Shown here: in pieces, positions 35,835-42,659 of the stretch
Numbering within the stretch: position 1 is the stretch's first letter
Layout: the number at the start of each line of letters is the position of its first letter
Origin: Pseudomonadota bacterium
GTDB lineage: Bacteria > Myxococcota_A > Polyangia > Polyangiales > Polyangiaceae
Direction: 5' to 3'
Assembly: GCA_023398955.1 (NCBI GenBank)
Contig: JAEWRL010000186.1
Location: 62,001 to 126,000, forward strand
Length of the DNA stretch: 64,000 bases
Notes under the pieces: generated by a model
What the model was told of the DNA's origin: nothing
The model's input: only the letters and a program-made list of their open reading frames with translations
The model's database searches: none
Position numbers and translations under genes: made by a program

Positions 35835-37564
35835 GGACCTTCGTCTCCACGCACAGGGATGAAACCGAGCACGTTCGAGAACGCGAACACCAATCCACCC
35901 GCGCTCGTGTCCATCCTGAACCCGACGTTGCCAGTGAGGTCCACCGGCATGAGGGAGGCCCCCGAGTAGCCTCTCGGGGGAGACGATAGATCGCGACGGT
36001 GAGCCAAGCCCCAGATGCCGACCGACCCAAAGAGATCGATGCCGAAGACAGCCCGTTGGCCGCGGTACAGGGGAACCCGGTACTCGCCGTTGAGCTGGAA
36101 CGCATAATGACCGTAGCGGACCTCGCGAACTGCCGTTTTCAGGAAGTCAGGTGGAGGCCGGCGATCAAAGCGCAGCCCCAGCATGCGGCCTGGCAAGAAA
36201 TCGCTGAAGTCGCCGATGTAGTGTTGTTCAAAGAAGGGGGCGAATCCGTCGATCACGCCCGCGAAGGCACTGACACCCAGAACATGGTGGTACCAGGGAA
36301 GCGCCCACCAGGACCGGGCAGCGGCGTCGAAGCGCTGAAACTCGTAGTCACTCGCCCCTGGAATCCCGAGCTCTGCCGTAGCTGTCGCGAACCAGCCTTG
36401 GGTGGGTAGAAGCGGGTGGTCGCGGGTGTCATGCTGCAGGGTCGCGCGCAGTGTCGATAGGATGCTATGCCCCGGGAGGATATCGTACACGATTGGTTCC
36501 AGGACGCCGCCTCGCGTGTGCGCCGCCGCCCCGGGGAGCTGCGCGTCAAGAGTCTCCAAGCGGTAGTGACCCCAGAGTTGCGTCGAGGGATTCAGATCTC
36601 GACCGACGCCGGCGACTCCGCCGAACCGGGTGTACTGGACGATGGCAAAACGTCGGACGAGCTCGGCATAGTTGGACACCCACACGACGTCGGAGTTGCC
36701 GAAGAAATCCGTAGCATCGTTGTACAAGAGGGACGCGCTGACCATCCAGGAGCTACCCAGAAACGACGGATCGAAGTACCGGACTCGGAGCGCGTATTGG
36801 TCCTCGGAGAGGGCGAGCGCGCTCCCGAGTGTAACGCCGGCTCCTCCGAGATTCGTTTCCGCGACATCGAGGCCTGCATAGGCCGTCAACGGCCGCGGTT
36901 TTCCTGAGCTTTCAGCGTCCGCAGACAACCCCATCTGCACGTCGTTGACGACGATGGTGTTGCGCTCCTCGACCTCCACGATCAGGCGAACTTGACCGCG
37001 CCGCGAGCCCTTTTCGAGTGCGAACTGTACGTCGCGGAAGAAGCCCGTCCCGAGGAGGCGGTAGCGCGCCAGCTCAATCTCTGGGTTGCTCGGGTCGAGA
37101 TGTGTGCCCGGCTTGAACGGCAGGTAGCGGAGCACCACGCTACGGCGGGTGCGTTCGTTACCCCTCACCTCGATCGACTCCAAGGTGTAGCTTACTGGTG
37201 CCGGTTCGCCGGGTGCTGGCTCGTCCTGCCAGGGTTTCCGGGGAGCTTCACGGTCCGCCGCCCCGGAGAGGCGCAGCCGGGGAGTAGTTTGGGCCCCCAA
37301 AGCCCCCTCGACCCCAGGCACATCGAGGTTGTCTCGCGGGGGTGTCGAGGGAACGGGTGCCGCGGTACGCTCCTCGGACTCGGAGCGTGGCTGCTCGGGA
37401 GCTGTCGTCGCCTCCTCAGCCGCTGGCGCGTCGATATCGGCCGAAGGCTCGTCTTCTTGAGCGGCTACGGCGCCTGCGACTGCCAACACGTACAGGACGG
37501 TCGCGACGGCGGTCGCGGAGCGGCCCAGACCAAGTTCGATGCGCTTCGCCTTGGCGTTGCTCAT
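35831..37564 (-). CDS. Omp85/BamA-TamA family outer-membrane protein with one POTRA domain
   Basis: The product is 577 aa from ATG 37564. A signal peptide (ATAVATVLYVLAVAGAVAAQ) is followed by about 110 disordered Pro/Glu/Ala residues. Next comes one POTRA domain: YTLESIEVRGNERTRRSVVL, YLPFKPGTHLDPSNPEIELA, YRLLGTGFFRDVQFALEKGS. The rest is a beta-barrel of about 350 residues (AETNLGGAGVTLGSALALSE, LQHDTRDHPLLPTQGWFATA, VRYGHYAFQLNGEYRVPLYR). BamA has five POTRA domains and TamA three, so this is a reduced member. At the loop-6 position where BamA has VRGF, it reads FSDFLPGRMLGLRFDRRPPP. A role in outer-membrane protein insertion or secretion is inferred. It is coupled to the DUF4390-like gene. 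Confidence 0.85.
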   Translation of the reverse strand: MSNAKAKRIELGLGRSATAVATVLYVLAVAGAVAAQEDEPSADIDAPAAEEATTAPEQPRSESEERTAAPVPSTPPRDNLDVPGVEGALGAQTTPRLRLSGAADREAPRKPWQDEPAPGEPAPVSYTLESIEVRGNERTRRSVVLRYLPFKPGTHLDPSNPEIELARYRLLGTGFFRDVQFALEKGSRRGQVRLIVEVEERNTIVVNDVQMGLSADAESSGKPRPLTAYAGLDVAETNLGGAGVTLGSALALSEDQYALRVRYFDPSFLGSSWMVSASLLYNDATDFFGNSDVVWVSNYAELVRRFAIVQYTRFGGVAGVGRDLNPSTQLWGHYRLETLDAQLPGAAAHTRGGVLEPIVYDILPGHSILSTLRATLQHDTRDHPLLPTQGWFATATAELGIPGASDYEFQRFDAAARSWWALPWYHHVLGVSAFAGVIDGFAPFFEQHYIGDFSDFLPGRMLGLRFDRRPPPDFLKTAVREVRYGHYAFQLNGEYRVPLYRGQRAVFGIDLFGSVGIWGLAHRRDLSSPPRGYSGASLMPVDLTGNVGFRMDTSAGGLVFAFSNVLGFIPVRGDEGP

Positions 37565-37693
37565 GACCAGTGTTGGGATCTCGTCGACATGGTGGTCACA
37601 ACGGAGGGAAGGCTACCATGCCATGGCTGCGAGCGTTCCCAAAAGCGCCCGCGGCGTCAACGCGGCGGGTATTGTCCGGTTCCAGCTCTATCT

Positions 37694-39265
37694 CTATCTG
37701 GAGCGGCGCCTGCCTTGCGATGATCCTATGGCCGTGCGGCGCTCGTAGCGGCCACAAAGCTCCGCCATGTGTTCCGCCAGCGCCGAGCTCAGTTGTTTGT
37801 CGCGCACGCGCCAGGTCCAGTTGCCATCGAGGGTGCCTGGCGTGTTCATGCGAGCCTCCGAGCCCAAACCCAAGAGGTCCTGCATTGGGAACACCGCCGT
37901 GTTGGCGACGGACATCAGCGCCAACCGAATCATGTCCCAATGCGGAGCGCGCCCGTCGCTGTCTGCATAGTCCAGCGCCCGGCGACCTTCCGCACGCTGC
38001 TCCGAGCTTGCGGAGCTCGACAGCCGTTCTCGGAACCAGCCCACGGTCGTATCGTTGTCGTGGGTTCCCGTATACACGACGGAGTTTCGCTCGTGGCGGT
38101 GGGGCTGATAGTCGCTTGGCTGCGTGGGGTCGCCGAAAGCGAACTGCAAGATGTTCATCCCTGGTAGCTCAAACCGCCGACGGAGGGAGCGGACCTCTGG
38201 AGTCACCACGCCGAGATCCTCGGCGACCATCGGAAGGCTGCCGAGCTCCTCCTTCGCGCGCTCCAAGAACGCTGCACCGGGCACGGGAACGAACCGTCCG
38301 TGTTGTGCGGTGCGTGCACCGGCCTCCACCTCCCAGTAACGACTGAACCCGATGAAGTGGTCCAAGCGCACGGCATCGAACCGCTTGAGCATCGTTTGGA
38401 ATCGCTGGATCCACCACCGAAACCCGCCGCGTGCCAACACGGGCCACCGGTACAGGGGGTTGCCCCACAGCTGGCCTGTTGCGCTGAACATGTCTGGGGG
38501 AACCCCGGCGACGACCCGGCGCTTTCCCAAGCGGTCAAGGTGAAAGAGCTCGCGATTTGCCCAAGTGTCCGCGCCGTCATGAGCAACGTAGATGGGTATG
38601 TCCCCGAGCAGACGCACGCCAAGCCGATGGCAGTGCCTCCGAAGCTGCTCCCACTGAAGCTGGAACTGGAACTGCTCGAACTCGATGAAACGGATCTCCT
38701 GCGCGAGAGAGGCTCGGGCCCTCTTCAGCTCTGCAGCACGGCGGTCGCGAAGCCCTGCGGGCCACGCGGTCCAGCAGGCGTCGCCCTGTGCTTGCTTGAG
38801 AGCCGTGTAGAGGGCGTAGTCGTCCAACCAAGCGCCTGCGTCTTGTCGAAATGCGTCGAACTGACGCCTCAGGGAAAGGGATCTGCGCCGCTCGAATCGT
38901 TCGAACGCCGCTCGCAGACGGGGCTTTCGAAAACTTGTCGACGCGGAGAAATCCACCTCGCGGCAGCTCTGTAGCCTCTTGGGGGCGGCGACCTCGTCCT
39001 CCCTGAGCAGGCCTTGGGCTACCAGGGGCGCGAGCGCTATGAGCCGGGGCGAGCCCGCGAACGCTGACGGACTGTCGTACGGCGAGCCCCAGGACCCCGT
39101 TGGTCCTACTGGAAGCATCTGCCACCAACGCTGTCCGGCGTTCGCCAAGAAAGAAGCAAACGCATGCGCGGCGGGACCGAGATCCCCCGACCCGTGCGGT
39201 CCTGGGAGTGACGTGACATGGAGCAGTACTCCACTCGATCTTCGGTCCAGCAGGTCTTGCTTCAT
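37694..39265 (-). CDS. malQ: 4-alpha-glucanotransferase (GH77)
   Basis: The product is 523 aa from ATG 39265, with GAGAGG close upstream. The enzyme transfers maltooligosaccharide units in the cytoplasm and takes part in glycogen or maltodextrin metabolism. GH77 motifs are present: the start RSSGVLLHVTSLPGPHGSGD, LPVGPTGSWGSPYDSPSAFA, nucleophile Asp in DAVRLDHFIGFSRYWEV, acid Glu in MVAEDLGVVTPEV, and the third acidic residue in YTGTHDNDTTVGWF. The length matches bacterial MalQ. No other glycogen gene is adjacent. The open frame extends to 39823 but that extension has no ribosome site or family match. Confidence 0.95.
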   Translation of the reverse strand: MKQDLLDRRSSGVLLHVTSLPGPHGSGDLGPAAHAFASFLANAGQRWWQMLPVGPTGSWGSPYDSPSAFAGSPRLIALAPLVAQGLLREDEVAAPKRLQSCREVDFSASTSFRKPRLRAAFERFERRRSLSLRRQFDAFRQDAGAWLDDYALYTALKQAQGDACWTAWPAGLRDRRAAELKRARASLAQEIRFIEFEQFQFQLQWEQLRRHCHRLGVRLLGDIPIYVAHDGADTWANRELFHLDRLGKRRVVAGVPPDMFSATGQLWGNPLYRWPVLARGGFRWWIQRFQTMLKRFDAVRLDHFIGFSRYWEVEAGARTAQHGRFVPVPGAAFLERAKEELGSLPMVAEDLGVVTPEVRSLRRRFELPGMNILQFAFGDPTQPSDYQPHRHERNSVVYTGTHDNDTTVGWFRERLSSSASSEQRAEGRRALDYADSDGRAPHWDMIRLALMSVANTAVFPMQDLLGLGSEARMNTPGTLDGNWTWRVRDKQLSSALAEHMAELCGRYERRTAIGSSQGRRRSR

Positions 39266-39677
39266 GCGCCTCTCTTCGCTGCGGGGGCAGAAGTATGCGA
39301 TCCGTTGAGTGGGGCGCCAACGGAATCTGTGGAGTGTGTCGGTGGGGAGAATCCGGAGTGTTCGCCTCGTCCCATGACGAACTTGCCCCGGCCGCGTCAC
39401 GTTTCGGGTCACATCTTGCAGCGCGGCAAGGCGCCAGTCGGGGGTCGTTGCGCAGGCTAGGAGCAGGGGCACCCGGCGCGGAGCCCAACGCGCTCGATCC
39501 TCAGTCGCCCCCGCCGACGCCGGTGGCAGGCTGACTGGCCACGGGGCCATTCCCGGGTGGTGCCAAGGGAACGGCAAGAAGCTCGCGCGCCCCCTCGTCG
39601 CAGCACGGCCGGCCCGCGTGCGTGGTGCGGCAGGCAGTGTACGGCTGCGGCTCGCGCGCCAGTGCTGGGAGTGATAG
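39266..39677. other. Divergent intergenic region, malQ to crcB
   Basis: About 410 very GC-rich bases with overlapping small open frames but no supported gene. The sequence before crcB was scanned by eye for the fluoride riboswitch core and none was recognised. Confidence 0.5.
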
Positions 39678-40076
39678 ATGGCCGCCGTGGCGATGACGGC
39701 GTGGGAACGAGTGTTCTTATTGGGTGGGGCAGGGGCGATCGGGACGCTATCGCGTGCGGGTCTCTCGCACCTGCTGAGTCGCCATCTAGGTGCCCAGTAC
39801 CCCTGGGGCACGACGGTCGTCAACGTGCTGGGGTGCCTTCTCTTCGGGCTCGTTTGGGCTCTTACCGAAAGGGGGCTACCTGGCAGCCTTCCGGCTCGCT
39901 ACATCGTCCTCACGGGTTTCATGGGCGCGTTCACCACCTTCTCCACGTATCTCTTCGAGACGAGCGCATTGCTGACGGCCGGCAGGGTGGTAGTCGCGCT
40001 CGGCAGCCTCACGTTGCAGAACGTACTCGGGATGCTCGCCATCGTCGCGGGCATGGCGCTTGGACGATGGCTCTAG
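39678..40076 (+). CDS. crcB: Fluoride channel CrcB/FluC
   Basis: The product is 132 aa from ATG 39678, with GGGAG 6 bases upstream. It is a four-helix dual-topology fluoride exporter of the inner membrane that acts as an antiparallel dimer. Family landmarks are GGAGAIGTLSRAGLSHLLSR, PWGTTVVNVLGCLLFGLVWA with the conserved Asn, and LTGFMGAFTTFSTYLFETSA, the strongly conserved GFxGxxTTFSTF-like motif with the pore Phe and central Na+ site. A single copy is present, so a homodimer is expected. It is followed 46 bases later by the deacetylase-like gene. Confidence 0.95.
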   Translation: MAAVAMTAWERVFLLGGAGAIGTLSRAGLSHLLSRHLGAQYPWGTTVVNVLGCLLFGLVWALTERGLPGSLPARYIVLTGFMGAFTTFSTYLFETSALLTAGRVVVALGSLTLQNVLGMLAIVAGMALGRWL

Positions 40077-40122
40077 GTCGGCTGCGCCTCTCTGGGCGTG
40101 CCGAGCACTGAAGGCGGCTCTC

Positions 40123-41865
40123 ATGAGCTCATCGCAGTGGCGTAGAAACACCAGGAGGTACCTTCAGAGACGCCCCTTCTCGGTCTACTACCACGACGAG
40201 TACCGCTGGACTCTGGGGGTGGCCCTACGCGGTCTGCAATTGGATGCTCGCGCGCCCGAGCGACTGATGCGCTACCTGGTGTACGAGGGCTTCGTGTCTC
40301 CAACGGCAATCCGTAGGCCACGTCGCGTGACGCTCCGCGATCTGGCGCGGCTCCATTCTCCAGAACGAGTGAACGAAATCCGCGGCGGGGATGCTTCGAA
40401 GGACGTGACAACGGGCTCGGGCAGGACGGCAGCCGTCAGCTCCAATTGGCGTGCGGCTCGGCTGGTGGCGGGTGGTACGCTGGCGGCGGCCCAAGCGGCA
40501 CTGAGCGAAAGACGACCGAGCGTCAACCTCGCGGGCGGCTTCATCCCAACTCCCGAGCAAGGCGGAGACCGCGCGCTCCTCATCGACGACATTGGCACGG
40601 CGGTGGCAGCCCTGCGCGCTTCGGGCTACCGAGGCCATATAGCCGTCGTGCATCGCTCTCGGCGCGTGAAGGGGCCAATCACGAGCTGGAGTGCGTTGGA
40701 GGGGCCTGTCTCCGTTATCCAGGTGTCGGAGCTCATGGATGCCGACATTGGGGATTCCCTCGGCAGGGCGCACGGCGATGAGCAGGCGCGGCCGAAGAAG
40801 GCTTTGGATTGGGACACCGTGGACCTGGCGTTCGTCGTCGGGGAGGTTGCGGATGCGCCCTCGATCGATGCGGAGCGCTTCGAGGGCTGGCTCGAGGAAG
40901 TGAGACGGCGCGATGAGATGCTCGTTCATCGTCTGCATCGGGCCCACAGCGTGTGGCTGCCCGGGGGTGCCTTCTCGAAGGGCGCTTGGCGCGCCTTTGC
41001 CGGAACTCTGCATGTGTTGGCTGATGAGCGAGACGTTGCTGTCCCTTCGGAGCATCCTTCCTGGCGCGAACGCTTCGTAGCGTTGGCGGCCGAGATGCCT
41101 CCCGAGGTGCTGAGCGGGAGCTCCGGAGTGGGGTGGTCGGACGTGGCGACAGATCTTGGCCTTGCATCCCGGGAACTACCGAAGTTCCTTGGCTACTACA
41201 CAGCAGAAGGGATCGAGATTGCACTTCGGCGCTACGGGGTTCTCGCCGCTCTGGAGAGGTTGGGCTACGGTGATTTCCGCATCGAGCTTGGCAGTGAACC
41301 GCGGGGGCACTGGGTGCGCCTGCTCGGTAACGGGAAGGGGAGGCTGGTTCGTCTCGCGGATTGCCTCGCGTCCCGAGAGGTCATCGAGGGGCGGCCGGTC
41401 CTCTACCTGCATTGGCTGAACCTGCGTGACCCGCTGGCGACCTTCGAAGAGAAGTCAGGATCCCTGCCCGGCCAGGATGCTCCGGGGCTTGGGGTCATCG
41501 AGGAGCTCGCGCAGGCTGTGGGCGCGTCGGCGCGTCGCCTCGCGCTCGATGGCGTCGCGCTGGTGCCTGCATGGTACCACACGGCCTTCATCGCGAGGCG
41601 TCACGCTCGCTTCCTTGACGCGATGAGGCAGGCACGTTTCGAAGGGTTGATGGAGTTCCTGGGCTCGATGCCGCTGGTGGCCCAAAGCGAGGCGGTGCAC
41701 TCGGGTCGGGTACAACTAGATGGTGCTCTCTACGAATGGGAGCCGGACGTCATGGTGAGTTGGGTGCAGGAGAGTGCCGCCGGCGCTTTGGCTCGTGGGG
41801 CGCCATCCTTGGAGCAGTACCGGGGCCGCTTCCGTTTGGTTGGCGATTCTCAACGGGAGCGATGA
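40123..41865 (+). CDS. Histone-deacetylase-fold protein lacking catalytic residues, with a unique C-terminal half
   Basis: The product is 580 aa from ATG 40123 with AAGGCGG upstream. Residues 18-300 follow the arginase/deacetylase layout. FSVYYHDEY resembles the N-terminal strand and LMRYLVYEGFVSPTAI the first helices. LRDLARLHSPERVNEIRGGD corresponds to the LxxVHxPxYV region, AARLVAGGTLAAAQAAL to the AxGGTLxAA helix, and NLAGGFIPTPEQGGDRALLI to the GGFCLFN region. WDTVDLAFVVGEVADAPSID and WLPGGAFSKGAWRAFAGTLH correspond to the late strand and EGGY helix. The tandem His pair, the zinc Asp/His set and the EGGY Tyr are missing. Residues 300-580 are unassigned. It is probably a non-enzymatic binding protein; the thioesterase gene follows, possibly coupled. 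Confidence 0.6.
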   Translation: MSSSQWRRNTRRYLQRRPFSVYYHDEYRWTLGVALRGLQLDARAPERLMRYLVYEGFVSPTAIRRPRRVTLRDLARLHSPERVNEIRGGDASKDVTTGSGRTAAVSSNWRAARLVAGGTLAAAQAALSERRPSVNLAGGFIPTPEQGGDRALLIDDIGTAVAALRASGYRGHIAVVHRSRRVKGPITSWSALEGPVSVIQVSELMDADIGDSLGRAHGDEQARPKKALDWDTVDLAFVVGEVADAPSIDAERFEGWLEEVRRRDEMLVHRLHRAHSVWLPGGAFSKGAWRAFAGTLHVLADERDVAVPSEHPSWRERFVALAAEMPPEVLSGSSGVGWSDVATDLGLASRELPKFLGYYTAEGIEIALRRYGVLAALERLGYGDFRIELGSEPRGHWVRLLGNGKGRLVRLADCLASREVIEGRPVLYLHWLNLRDPLATFEEKSGSLPGQDAPGLGVIEELAQAVGASARRLALDGVALVPAWYHTAFIARRHARFLDAMRQARFEGLMEFLGSMPLVAQSEAVHSGRVQLDGALYEWEPDVMVSWVQESAAGALARGAPSLEQYRGRFRLVGDSQRER

Positions 41866-41930
41866 CGGTGAGCGCGGTCAGGGGCACTGTCCTTGATCGT
41901 GGGGCGCGCGTGGGTATCCTGCGCCGACGT

Positions 41931-42383
41931 ATGCCTTCTACCGCTGCAGAACCTCGGATGTCCAGGTCGCTGGTGCGCGTGGGGTTCGGCGACACCGACC
42001 TCATGGGCATCGTTCATCACGGGAAGTATGCCTGCTTTTTCGAGATGTCTCGGATCGAGTACATGCGTCGGCGGGGCATCGATTACGCTCGCTGGGCGAG
42101 TTCTGGAGTGCACCTGGCCGTCATCGATCTCTCGATCCGCTATCTGAGGCCGGCCTTTTTCGACGAGCTGCTCCTGGTGGAATGCTCGCTTGGTGCCACG
42201 TCCGGTGCAACCGTCTCCTTTGGATATCGCCTGTCCCGCCGTGTGGATCAGCGCCTGCTCGTGGAGGGAGCAACGGTGCTCGCTTGCATCGGCGACAACC
42301 AGAAGCCGCGACGACTGCCCACCGATCTGCGACGGCGCTTGCTCGGGGCAGAGACCGAGCCTCGCCCTATTGACCGCGTCTAG
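41931..42383 (+). CDS. Acyl-CoA thioesterase, YbgC/4HBT family
   Basis: The product is 150 aa from ATG 41931. The hot-dog-fold active site is visible in VRVGFGDTDLMGIVHHGKYA, with the catalytic Asp in GDTD and the VxHxxY helix start (FFEMSRIEYMRRRGIDYARW). The later segment DLSIRYLRPAFFDELLLVEC is typical of YbgC, which is often linked to the Tol-Pal system; the ExbB/ExbD pair here is 40 kb away. An in-frame ATG at 41862 overlaps the upstream stop (ATGA) and would add 23 residues, so translational coupling is possible. The shorter form better fits the family length. Confidence 0.85.
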   Translation: MPSTAAEPRMSRSLVRVGFGDTDLMGIVHHGKYACFFEMSRIEYMRRRGIDYARWASSGVHLAVIDLSIRYLRPAFFDELLLVECSLGATSGATVSFGYRLSRRVDQRLLVEGATVLACIGDNQKPRRLPTDLRRRLLGAETEPRPIDRV

Positions 42384-42659
42384 TACTGGGTACACCGCTC
42401 CTGGCAATCGCCAGCGATCTCTCGTCACTTGCCTCGCAGGCGACCGTGGACTCGAAGCCCCCCTCCAAGCACACGTCGAAAGCGGTCGGATTGCTGCGCT
42501 CTCGGTGCGGAGCCCGCCGGGGTGCTTCACGTCAGCTTGGCTCGTAGCAGCCCGCCGCGCCTTCGCAGGGAGCTCCACGGGAGTGCAGTCGGCCTCGCCC
42601 AGGTGAAGCGAACGCCGACTGCGCCGCAGCGCAGAGCCCCCAGGGGGCATCAATCCGCA

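Noticed and set aside
39500..39677. Fluoride riboswitch upstream of crcB
   Set aside because: The conserved core was not recognised in the sequence before the start codon.
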